Origin: Geothrix terrae
Lineage (GTDB): Bacteria; Acidobacteriota; Holophagae; Holophagales; Holophagaceae
Direction: 5' to 3'
DNA length: 64,000 nt
Assembly: GCF_022808775.1 (NCBI RefSeq)
Contig: NZ_JAKZLA010000003.1
Span: 248,001 to 312,000 of the forward strand
Part shown: positions 25,428-33,074 of the stretch, piece after piece
Layout of the letters: each line of letters opens with the position of its first letter
Position numbering within the stretch: the stretch's first letter is position 1
Made by a program: the position numbers and the translations under genes
Notes under the pieces: generated by a model
What the model was told of the DNA's origin: nothing
Databases searched by the model: none
The model's input: the letters and a program-made list of their open reading frames with translations, nothing else

Positions 25428-27191
25428 ATGTCCGAGATGATCAACCTCACGATTGACGGCGAAACCATCCTGGTCCCCGCCGGCACCACGGTCATGGACG
25501 CGGCGGAGCGGCTCGGCATCCACATCCCGCGGCTGTGCTACCACCCGAACCTCAGCCTCGAAGGCAGCTGCCGCGTCTGCGTGGTGCAGGTGGAGGGATT
25601 CGACCACTGCCTGGCCTCCTGCGCCACCACGGCCTGGGAGGGCATGGAGGTTCAGACCAACAGCCCGGTCATCCGGCAGGCCCGGCGCGACATCGTGGAG
25701 CTGCTGCTGGACAACCACCCCAGGGACTGCCAGACCTGCGACCGCGACGGCGTCTGCGAGCTGCAGAACCTGGCCTACCGGCTGGGCGTGCGGGAGCGCC
25801 ACTTCGAGGGCCGGCGCAAGCAGTTTCCCGTCGACGACAGCGGCGCCTCGGTGGTGCGGAATGCCGAGAAGTGCATCCTCTGCGGCCGCTGCATCCGGGT
25901 CTGCGATGAGATCCAGGGCGTGGCCAACCTCAGCCAGCACGGCCGCGGCTTCACCACGGTGGTGGGTCCCGCGAACCTGGCCCCCATGGACGAGAGCGCC
26001 TGCATCCAGTGCGGCCAGTGCGTGAGCGTCTGCCCCACCGCCGCCTTCCTGGAGCAGGACCACACTGAGCGGGTCTGGGAGGCCCTGGGCCATCCCCGCA
26101 CGGAGAAGCACGTGGTGGCCACCACCGCGCCGGCCATCCGCGCGGCCCTGGGTGAGGCCTTCGGACTTCCGGTCGGAACCCCGGTCACGGGGAAGATGGT
26201 GACGGCCCTCCGCCGCATGGGCTTCGATGCGGTCTTCGACGTCAACTTCAGCGCGGATCTCACCGTCATGGAGGAGGCCCACGAGCTGCTGAAGCGGATG
26301 GAGGGCGGCGGCCCCCTGCCCCTGCTCACCTCCTGCAGCCCGGGCTGGGTCAGCTTCCTGGAGAAGTTCTACCCCGAGATGATTCCCCACATGTCGAGCT
26401 GCAAGAGCCCGATGCAGATGCAGTCCACCCTCATCAAGAGCTACTACGCCCAACAGAAGGGGCTCGACCCCAAGGACATCTACGTGGTCTCGGTCATGCC
26501 CTGCGTGGCCAAGAAGTTCGAGGCGGCCCGGCCCGAGCACACCCTCGACGGCCGCCCCACCACCGATGCCGTCGTCACCACCCGCGAGCTGGCCCAGATG
26601 ATCAAGTCCTACGGCATCGACTTCACCCGGCTTCCCGACGGCGAGTTCGACCATCCCCTGGGCACCTCGTCCGGGGCCGCCGACATCTTCGGGGCCACCG
26701 GCGGCGTCATGGAGGCGGCCCTGCGCACCGCGGCCTACAAGCTCACCGGCCGGAACCTCGGGAATCTCGAGCTGACCGAGGTGCGCGGCGCCGCCGGCGA
26801 GATCCGCGAGACCTCGGTGACCCTGGCCGGGAGGACGCTCAACGTGGCCGTGGCCAACGGCCTCCAGAACGCCAAGGTCCTTCTGGACGCGGTGAAGCGG
26901 GGCGAGAAGCAGTACCACCTCATCGAGATCATGGCCTGTCCCGGGGGTTGCATCTGCGGCGGCGGCCAGCCCTATCCTCCGATCGGCAGCTACACCATGA
27001 ACCGGGACCTGGCGAAGGGCCGCGCCCGCGCCCTCTACGGCATCGACTCGGGCAAGACCCTCCGCTGCAGTCACGACAATCCCGACGTGCAGAAGCTCTA
27101 CGAGGCGTTCCTGGGCGAGCCCCTCAGCCCCACCGCGCACGCCCTGCTCCACACGCACTACACCGCCCGCACCCCTAGGGGGATCCGATGA
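25428..27191 (+). CDS. hydA: Catalytic [FeFe]-hydrogenase subunit HydA (NAD-linked, HndD-like)
   Basis: The 587-residue protein carries a chain of clusters: a 2Fe-2S site (Cys37, 48, 51, 65), a His97/Cys101/Cys104/Cys110 4Fe-4S site, two ferredoxin 4Fe-4S sites (Cys149-159 and Cys192-202), then the H-cluster domain. The three H-cluster motifs are T-S-C-S-P-G-W (301), M-P-C-V-A-K-K (357) and E-I-M-A-C-P-G-G-C-I-C-G-G-G (500). This is the layout of trimeric or tetrameric NAD-dependent, often electron-bifurcating enzymes. With HydB and HydC it would couple H2 to NAD(H) and probably ferredoxin in the cytoplasm; bifurcation is inference. The 3' end overlaps hydC by 4 bases. Confidence 0.95.
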   Translation: MSEMINLTIDGETILVPAGTTVMDAAERLGIHIPRLCYHPNLSLEGSCRVCVVQVEGFDHCLASCATTAWEGMEVQTNSPVIRQARRDIVELLLDNHPRDCQTCDRDGVCELQNLAYRLGVRERHFEGRRKQFPVDDSGASVVRNAEKCILCGRCIRVCDEIQGVANLSQHGRGFTTVVGPANLAPMDESACIQCGQCVSVCPTAAFLEQDHTERVWEALGHPRTEKHVVATTAPAIRAALGEAFGLPVGTPVTGKMVTALRRMGFDAVFDVNFSADLTVMEEAHELLKRMEGGGPLPLLTSCSPGWVSFLEKFYPEMIPHMSSCKSPMQMQSTLIKSYYAQQKGLDPKDIYVVSVMPCVAKKFEAARPEHTLDGRPTTDAVVTTRELAQMIKSYGIDFTRLPDGEFDHPLGTSSGAADIFGATGGVMEAALRTAAYKLTGRNLGNLELTEVRGAAGEIRETSVTLAGRTLNVAVANGLQNAKVLLDAVKRGEKQYHLIEIMACPGGCICGGGQPYPPIGSYTMNRDLAKGRARALYGIDSGKTLRCSHDNPDVQKLYEAFLGEPLSPTAHALLHTHYTARTPRGIR

Positions 27192-27742
27192 CCGCCTGCC
27201 CGCACTGCCCCACCGACAACTGGCCCGAGCTGGAGCGGGGCTACCGCGCCATGCTCCCGGAGGACGTCCTCGCCTTCATCGACGCCCACCGGGGCGAACC
27301 GCACAGCGAGAGCCTGCTCATCGCCACGCTCCACATGGTCCAGGACCACCTCGGCCACCTGGGCCCCGGCCACCTCGAGGCCGTGGCCCAGCTCATGCAG
27401 ATCCCCTTGGCCAAGGTCACGGGCGTGGCCACCTTCTACCACTATTTCCGACTCCAGCCCCGGGGGAGGTACCTCATCAATGTCTGCCTCGGCACCGCCT
27501 GCTACGTGAAGGGCGCGGAGAAGGTGGCGCAGAAGCTCATGGACGAACTGGGCATCCACTTCGGCGAGACCAGCAAGGACGGCATCTTCAGCCTGGAGAG
27601 CACCCGCTGCGTGGGCACCTGCGGCCTGGCGCCGGTGGTGATGATCGGCGAGGAGGTCCACGGTCCACTCACCCCCGGCCAGGTCCCCGCCCTGCTGGAG
27701 AGCTACCTCGCCCGCGCCGCCGAGGAGATGGCGAAGGTCTGA
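27188..27742 (+). CDS. hydC: HydC, NuoE-like 2Fe-2S subunit of the trimeric hydrogenase
   Basis: The 184-residue protein is a thioredoxin-like ferredoxin with C-L-G-T-A-C and C-V-G-T-C-G, the CX4C...CX3C set of NuoE/HydC, after a helical N-terminal domain containing G-V-A-T-F-Y-H-Y-F. Its place directly after hydA, overlapping by 4 bases, identifies it as HydC rather than the complex I subunit, which is encoded separately at 49915. Confidence 0.93.
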   Translation: MTACPHCPTDNWPELERGYRAMLPEDVLAFIDAHRGEPHSESLLIATLHMVQDHLGHLGPGHLEAVAQLMQIPLAKVTGVATFYHYFRLQPRGRYLINVCLGTACYVKGAEKVAQKLMDELGIHFGETSKDGIFSLESTRCVGTCGLAPVVMIGEEVHGPLTPGQVPALLESYLARAAEEMAKV

Positions 27743-27746
27743 AGGG

Positions 27747-28907
27747 TCACGGCCTCCCCGAGGCCCGCATCTCCACGAGCCCGGTGCTCAGCGGCACCAG
27801 GAGCACGCCCGCCGCCAGGCCCACCACCCCGTGCCATCCCGCCAGGTGGTAGGCGTGGCCGCTGAGGGTGATGCCCGCGGCCCCGCCCAGGTAGTAGAAG
27901 AGCACGTAGAAGGCGTTGGCCCTTCCCCGGCCGGCGGCCAGCCTCCGGTTCAGGGCTCCGGCCGCCGAGGCGTGGATGGTGAAGAAGCCCGCGCAGACCA
28001 GGGCCAGGGCCAGAGCCATGGCCCAGCCCCGGGGCGCCAGGGTGACGGCGAGCCCCGCCCCGAAGACCAGCGACCCCACCACCATGGCCGTGCCATTGCC
28101 GATGCGGTTGCTGAGACGGCCCGCCAGGGGCCCGGCCACCACCCCCACGATGTAAGAGAGGTAGAGCAGCGTCACGGCGCGCGTGGACCAGTGGAAGGGC
28201 GCCCCGTGGAGGTAGAAGGGCATGTAGTTGAAGACCGAGGAGAACACGAAGAAGCCGCCGCCGCTCACGCAGTAGATGCGGAACAGGTCGTGGCGGAACA
28301 GCACGTCGCGGAAGCGCACGGTCTCCGCGCCATGGACCGCCCCGCGATCCTCCCTCGGCAGGCCCGCATGGGCCGCCAGGGTGGCGGCCAGCAGCAGGAT
28401 CGCCGCCACGAGGAAGGCCCAGCGCCAATGGGCGGGCGGCAGCACGAACCCACCCAGCAGGCGGCCTGACAGTCCACCCACCACGGTGGCGGAGACATAT
28501 GACCCCATCACCACGTTGAGCCGCTCCGCGGGCATCTCCCGGGCCAGGTAGGCGGCCAGGCAGGTGGTGAGGGCCGGCACGAAGAGCCCCTGGACGAACC
28601 GGGCGGCCACGAGCAGGGGCAGCGTCGGCGCCAGGGCCGACGCCACCCCGGCGGCAGCCACCACCAGGCCACCCGTGAGCAGGATGGGCCGGATGGCCAT
28701 GCGATCCGCCAGGGCGCCGAAGGGCAGGTTCGCCAGGGCGATGCCCAGCACCACGGCAGACACGGTGAGCGAGGCCGTGCCTTCGCCCACGCCGAAGGTC
28801 CGGCTCAGCACCGGCAGCACCGGCTGGGGGATGTAGACCGTGGTGAACACCGCGCTGACCAGGGCGAAGACCAGCCACTGGAGCCTGGAGAACGGGTCGC
28901 GGGACAT
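27747..28907 (-). CDS. MFS permease (YnfM-like)
   Basis: The 386-residue protein has twelve predicted helices. The MFS loop motif between helices 2 and 3 reads P-F-G-A-L-A-D-R-M-A. It resembles the YnfM/arabinose-efflux type of major facilitator. The ATG has GGGAGG directly against it, too close to act as a ribosome-binding site, but TATGCT lies exactly 6 bases upstream, consistent with a leaderless message. It ends 4 bases from the end of hydC on the opposite strand. The substrate is unknown. Confidence 0.85.
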   Translation of the reverse strand: MSRDPFSRLQWLVFALVSAVFTTVYIPQPVLPVLSRTFGVGEGTASLTVSAVVLGIALANLPFGALADRMAIRPILLTGGLVVAAAGVASALAPTLPLLVAARFVQGLFVPALTTCLAAYLAREMPAERLNVVMGSYVSATVVGGLSGRLLGGFVLPPAHWRWAFLVAAILLLAATLAAHAGLPREDRGAVHGAETVRFRDVLFRHDLFRIYCVSGGGFFVFSSVFNYMPFYLHGAPFHWSTRAVTLLYLSYIVGVVAGPLAGRLSNRIGNGTAMVVGSLVFGAGLAVTLAPRGWAMALALALVCAGFFTIHASAAGALNRRLAAGRGRANAFYVLFYYLGGAAGITLSGHAYHLAGWHGVVGLAAGVLLVPLSTGLVEMRASGRP

Positions 28908-28910
28908 CCT

Positions 28911-28969
28911 CCCAGCATAGCCCTCCCCGCTCGGCGGGCGGCGGGCTTGCGCGGCTCCGCTATGCTGGG
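28911..28969. promoter_or_regulatory. Symmetric divergent promoter region
   Basis: CCCAGCATAG (28911-28920) and CTATGCTGGG (28960-28969) are a perfect 10-bp inverted repeat 39 bases apart. Each arm contains TATGCT reading outward, one towards the MFS gene and one towards the phosphodiesterase. Neither has a recognisable -35. Confidence 0.45.
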
Positions 28970-28988
28970 TCCGTCCTCTGGAGTCGCC

Positions 28989-29663
28989 ATGGCCGCGCCA
29001 CGTTCTTCCACTCTCGGCCCCCTCATCCTCGGTCACCGCGGGCTCTCCTCGAAGCACCTGGAGAACAGCCTGGAGGCATTCCGAGCGGCCCTGGCCGCGG
29101 GCATGGACGGCTTCGAGCTGGACGTGCAGCCCACCCGCGACGGCGTCTGCGCCATCCTCCACGATGACGACCTGGCGCGCACCGCGAACGGCTCGGGGAC
29201 CCTGCGGAAGATGAGGGCCGCCGAGCTGCCCGCCCTGAAGAACGGCGAGCCCGTGCCCCGCCTGGCGGACGCGCTGGAGCTGCCCGCGAAGCTCATCAAC
29301 GTGGAGCTGAAGGGAGAGCCCGGCTGGCAGCAGGCCCTGGCCACGGTGGAGGCCGCCGAGGCCCTGGACCGCGTACTCTTCAGCAGCTTCGAGCACAGCG
29401 AGGTGCTCCAGCTCTGGGCCGCCTGCGAGACCGCCCGCTGCGGCTTCCTGTGGGAGGCGGACGAGGCCATGGATCTCACACCCGAGGAACTGGCCGATCT
29501 GCCGGAGGCCCTCTGGCTGCACCCGCCCCTCAAGGCCGTGAAGGCCCAGCCCCGCCTCTGGCAGCCCTACGCCGAGCGCCTGGCGATCTGGGGCATGAAG
29601 ACCCCCGCCGAGGCGAAGGACCTGCCCTTCATGCCGGCCGTGCTCATCACCGATGGCGTCTGA
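28989..29663 (+). CDS. Glycerophosphodiester phosphodiesterase-family protein
   Basis: The 224-residue protein has the GDPD signature G-H-R-G at residues 17-20, the F-E-L-D-V-Q-P-T-R-D-G metal-binding segment, H-D-D-D-L-A-R-T, and V-E-L-K-G near residue 105. These are the catalytic His pair and acidic metal ligands of glycerophosphodiesterases, which release glycerol-3-phosphate from lipid head groups. No signal peptide is seen, so it is cytoplasmic. A GGAG site precedes the ATG. The 3' end overlaps the next gene by 11 bases. Confidence 0.9.
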   Translation: MAAPRSSTLGPLILGHRGLSSKHLENSLEAFRAALAAGMDGFELDVQPTRDGVCAILHDDDLARTANGSGTLRKMRAAELPALKNGEPVPRLADALELPAKLINVELKGEPGWQQALATVEAAEALDRVLFSSFEHSEVLQLWAACETARCGFLWEADEAMDLTPEELADLPEALWLHPPLKAVKAQPRLWQPYAERLAIWGMKTPAEAKDLPFMPAVLITDGV

Positions 29664-30135
29664 AGCTGGTTTCCGCGTCGTCGAGGGCGGTCAGGGCCTG
29701 CGCTCGCTCTGGCGGAGCCTGGCGGATCTCTGGCTTTTCGGCTGGCTGGGGAACCTCTGGTTCTCCACCCTGGCCGACACCGAGGCCGGCCGCAGCCAAG
29801 TCAAACAGGCCATGGCGGATCATGAGGCTCTGAAGGCCACGCGGCCCTATGCCCAAGTGCTCCAGGCCATCCTCGACGACCCCCAGTACCGGCTGGTGGA
29901 TCAAGACCCGGCCCTGGGGGAACAGGTGCTGGTCCACGCTGCGTGCTTCGACAAGACCTGGATCCTGATGCGCGGGGCAGCCCTGGCCCGGGCCCGCTAC
30001 CTGCGCCTCTACTGCACGAGCCGCTTCCAGCCCTTCCGGCAGGCCTACACGTTCGATCTGGCCTCCCACGAGATCACGCGTCACGGCCTCCCCGGCGGCC
30101 AGTGGCACCGCGAGGTCCCCTACGCTCTCTGGTGA
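29653..30135 (+). CDS. Hypothetical protein coupled to the phosphodiesterase
   Basis: This 160-residue product is not recognised. It overlaps the end of the phosphodiesterase gene, so translation is probably coupled. It has an amphipathic Trp/Leu-rich N-terminal third (L-W-L-F-G-W-L-G-N-L-W), no clear membrane anchor, and a C-terminal part rich in Arg and aromatic residues. No catalytic motif stands out. Confidence 0.6.
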   Translation: MASEAGFRVVEGGQGLRSLWRSLADLWLFGWLGNLWFSTLADTEAGRSQVKQAMADHEALKATRPYAQVLQAILDDPQYRLVDQDPALGEQVLVHAACFDKTWILMRGAALARARYLRLYCTSRFQPFRQAYTFDLASHEITRHGLPGGQWHREVPYALW

Positions 30136-30211
30136 AGCCCGTCGGACTTGACGCTTTGTGAGCCTGACCTCGGGTACGGCCGCCCTTCCCGTCGAACATG
30201 ATCCAAAGGTC

Positions 30212-30239
30212 TTGTTTGAATCATCCCGGGGTCTATCTT
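30212..30239 (+). promoter_or_regulatory. Predicted promoter of the cytochrome c gene
   Basis: TTGTTT (30212-30217) and TATCTT (30234-30239) are 16 bases apart in an AT-richer part of the 198-base gap before the cytochrome gene. The leader would be about 90 bases and ends with AGGAGA 9 bases before ATG. Confidence 0.45.
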
Positions 30240-30333
30240 CATGCCTGGCCTGGGCCGCGGCTGCAGCCGAGTGCCCGCTCCGCCCCGAAGGGCGGACGCA
30301 TGTCCCGTTCCACCCAAGCTCCAGGAGAAGCCC

Positions 30334-30756
30334 ATGCTCTCTCGCGCCGCCTCGTTCATCTGCGTCGCCACCCTCGCCCTGCCCGCCCTGGCCCAAGAAC
30401 CGGCCATCCAAAGCGTCCCCGCGCGCTACACCTCACCCGCCTCGGGGCCCGAGATGTACCGGGCCTACTGCGCCAGCTGCCACGGATCCAAGGGCCTGGG
30501 TGACGGGCCCGCGGCGGTCCATCTCAAGCACCCCGTCCCCGACCTGACCACCCTGAACCAACGGAACCAGGGGACCTTCCCCAAGGACCACGTGTCCCAG
30601 GTCATCTGCGGCGAAGAGAGCGCCGGGACCCATGGCCTCCAGAACATGCCCGTGTGGGGCCCCGTCTTCCGAAGCCTGAACAACAGCCAGGAACCGGTCG
30701 TCCGCATGCGCGTGGCCAACCTGGCCCGGCACATCGAGAGCCTTCAGGCCAAGTGA
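30334..30756 (+). CDS. Secreted monohaem cytochrome c
   Basis: The 140-residue protein starts with a signal peptide (cleavage probably after A-L-A near residue 21). The haem attachment motif C-A-S-C-H follows M-Y-R-A-Y, as in class I cytochromes c, and the likely axial Met is in N-M-P-V-W-G-P-V-F about 60 residues later. It should be a periplasmic electron carrier. A signal peptide but no membrane anchor is seen. No oxidase or reductase gene is adjacent. Confidence 0.9.
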   Translation: MLSRAASFICVATLALPALAQEPAIQSVPARYTSPASGPEMYRAYCASCHGSKGLGDGPAAVHLKHPVPDLTTLNQRNQGTFPKDHVSQVICGEESAGTHGLQNMPVWGPVFRSLNNSQEPVVRMRVANLARHIESLQAK

Positions 30757-30771
30757 CCTCGCGCAGGTCGC

Positions 30772-32064
30772 TCAGCCCAGCCGCCGCTTGAGCGCCGCCT
30801 GGTCCGCGGCCAGGGGCTCGTTGAGCAGGGGCTTCTCCAGCAGGTCACGGAGGACCTTGGGCAGCGGGATCTCCCGGCCCAGGGTGGGCTCCAGGGACTC
30901 GCGGAACTTCGCGGGGTGCGCGGTGGCGAGGAAGATGCCCTGCTCTCCCGCGCGCAGCCGCGCCTGGAGCACGCCGCAGGCCACGGCGCCGTGGGGATCC
31001 GCCAGGTAGCCTTCGCGGTCGAGGTCGAGGACCATCTGCCGCGTCTCCGCGTCCGTGCGGCTGCCCCAGCGCAGGGCCGCGGCCATGGCGTCGTGGTCGC
31101 CGCGGAACAGCGCGTGGATGCGCTCCCAGTTGCTGGGCGCGCCCACGTCCATGGCGTTGGAGAGCGTGGCCACGGAGGGCCGTGGGCGGTACTCGCCCGT
31201 ATCCAGGTAGTCCGGCACCACGCGGTTGGCGTTGGTGGCCACCACGAAGCGGGCGATGGGCGCGCCCGTGGCCTGGGCCAGGAGCCCCGCATAGAGGTTG
31301 CCGAAGTTGCCGCTGGGCACGGCCACCACGAGGGGGCCACCCCCTTGAGCCTGGACCGGCGCCTGGACCAGCGCCTGGGCCGCGGCCTCGTAGTAGTACA
31401 GCAGCTGCGCCAGGAGCCGGGCGATGTTGATGCTGTTGGCGGACGTGAGGCCCAGGCCCTCGACCAGATCAGGATCCTCGAAGGCTCCCTTCACCAGGCG
31501 CTGGCAGTCGTCGAAGGCGCCGTCCACGGCCAGGGCCAGCACGTTGCCGCCGCAGGTGGCGAACTGGCGTTCCTGCAGGGGTGACACGCGACCCGCGGGG
31601 TAGAGCACCACGGCCCGGACGCCAGGCACGCCGAGGAAGGCGCTGGCCACGGCCGCGCCCGTGTCGCCGGAGGTGGCCGTCAGCACGGTGCGCGGCTTCG
31701 CCTCCGCATCGAGGGCCAGCACCCGGGCCAGGAAGCGGGCGCCGAAATCCTTGAAGGCCAGGGTGGGGCCATGGAACAGCTCCAGGGCGGAAATGCCGGG
31801 CCGCACGGGCACCAGGGGCGCGGGGAAGGTGAAGGCGGCGCGCGCCAGGCCCTCCACCTCGGCGCGGGACAGCTCCTCGCGCAGGAACCGGTGGAGGATC
31901 TCCACGGACCGCGTCTGGAAGTCCAGCTCCAGCAGATCCGCCACGTCGGCGAAGCGCGGGATCTCGACCGGGGCGAAGAGGCCGCCGTCCGGGGCCAGCC
32001 CCTGGTGGGCGGCCTCCAGGAACGTGGCTTGGATGGCGGCAGTCCGGGTGCTGGCGAGCTTCAT
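30772..32064 (-). CDS. thrC: Threonine synthase
   Basis: The 430-residue PLP enzyme converts O-phosphohomoserine to threonine. It begins M-K-L-A-S-T-R and has G-L-A-P-D-G-G-L-F near residue 23. The PLP Lys lies in P-T-L-A-F-K-D-F-G-A, followed by T-A-T-S-G-D-T-G-A-A and the phosphate-binding P-S-G-N-F-G-N. This is the long ThrC type found in E. coli and yeast, matching the operon. The start overlaps the thrB stop (ATGA). It is the last gene of thrLABC. Confidence 0.96.
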   Translation of the reverse strand: MKLASTRTAAIQATFLEAAHQGLAPDGGLFAPVEIPRFADVADLLELDFQTRSVEILHRFLREELSRAEVEGLARAAFTFPAPLVPVRPGISALELFHGPTLAFKDFGARFLARVLALDAEAKPRTVLTATSGDTGAAVASAFLGVPGVRAVVLYPAGRVSPLQERQFATCGGNVLALAVDGAFDDCQRLVKGAFEDPDLVEGLGLTSANSINIARLLAQLLYYYEAAAQALVQAPVQAQGGGPLVVAVPSGNFGNLYAGLLAQATGAPIARFVVATNANRVVPDYLDTGEYRPRPSVATLSNAMDVGAPSNWERIHALFRGDHDAMAAALRWGSRTDAETRQMVLDLDREGYLADPHGAVACGVLQARLRAGEQGIFLATAHPAKFRESLEPTLGREIPLPKVLRDLLEKPLLNEPLAADQAALKRRLG

Positions 32065-33074
32065 GGCTGGGCCTCGAGGAAGAGGGGGCGGGGCACGGGC
32101 GAGAGGAGGCGGGCGCCTTCCAGGTCCAGGGCGCAGATCCAGGCGCGGCTGGGCAGGCCGGCCTGGGCGAAGCCATGCTGGAGGGCCGCCCCCACGGCGC
32201 CCGCATCCGCCTCGTCCCCGGCCACGGCAAAGACGGACGGCCCGGAGCCCGACAGGGTGCAGCCCACGGCCCCGGCGGCCAGGGCCCCGGTCTGGGCGGC
32301 CCGGAAGCCCGGCACCAGGGGGGCGCGGTGGGCCTCCACCAGGGGATCGCGCAGGCAGCGGGCCAGCAGGGCCCGATCGCCGGTGTGCAGGGCGTGCACG
32401 AGGCCCGCGAGGTTGCCCGCGAAATCCACGGTGTCGGCCCAGGCCGGGCGCGGCGGCAGGGCCGCCCGGCTTTGCGCCGTGGGCAGCTGGAACTCCGGAT
32501 GGGCCACCACCAGGAGCAGGTCGGTGGGCCAAGGCAGGCGCCGGGCCGCGGGCTTCCCGTCCCGGCCCGGAACAGTCAGCTGGAGGCCGCCCAGCAGGGA
32601 GGGCGCCACATTGTCCAGGTGGATGCCGCCGCTGGTGCTGCCCTCGGCCCGCCCCGCCAGCTCCAGCAGCTCGGGCACGCCGAGGGGATCGCCGCAGAGG
32701 GCCTGGAGAGCCGCCAGGGTGGCCACGATGGAGCTGGCGCTGGAGCCCAGGCCGCTGGCCACGGGCAGCCGCTTCTCCAGGCGCAGGGCGAAGGGGCCCG
32801 TCGGACGGCCCAGGGCCTTGAGCGCCTCCTGGTAGAGGCCCGCGGCCCGCAAGACCAGGTTGGGGCGGGCATCGCCGGCCAGGGCCGCCGCGAAGGGGCC
32901 CTCCAGCCGGAAGGAGGCCTCGGCCGCCGGGGCCGCGTGCACGAGATCGCCCAGGAGGCTGCCGTCCAGGGGCGCGAGGGCCGCGCCCAGCAGGTCGAAG
33001 CCCGCGGCGAAGTTGCCGATGCTGGCGGGGGCGTAGGCGGTCACGCCGTTCGAGCTGAAGCCGGGCTCCGTCAT
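32061..33074 (-). CDS. thrB: Homoserine kinase (GHMP family)
   Basis: The 337-residue protein phosphorylates homoserine. It has the GHMP ATP-binding motif [13 protein letters not shown] (about residues 106-118), an N-terminal [13 protein letters not shown], and the C-terminal S-G-S-G-P-S-V-F loop. It overlaps thrA upstream and thrC downstream by 4 bases each, so the three are translated as a unit. Confidence 0.95.
   Translation of the reverse strand: MTEPGFSSNGVTAYAPASIGNFAAGFDLLGAALAPLDGSLLGDLVHAAPAAEASFRLEGPFAAALAGDARPNLVLRAAGLYQEALKALGRPTGPFALRLEKRLPVASGLGSSASSIVATLAALQALCGDPLGVPELLELAGRAEGSTSGGIHLDNVAPSLLGGLQLTVPGRDGKPAARRLPWPTDLLLVVAHPEFQLPTAQSRAALPPRPAWADTVDFAGNLAGLVHALHTGDRALLARCLRDPLVEAHRAPLVPGFRAAQTGALAAGAVGCTLSGSGPSVFAVAGDEADAGAVGAALQHGFAQAGLPSRAWICALDLEGARLLSPVPRPLFLEAQP

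Noticed and set aside
23070-27158. A 1362-codon open frame on the minus strand opposite hydBAC
   Set aside because: It is the antisense shadow of hydB/hydA/hydC, with low-complexity Gly/Ala/His/Val-rich composition and no domain; such frames are expected at this GC content.
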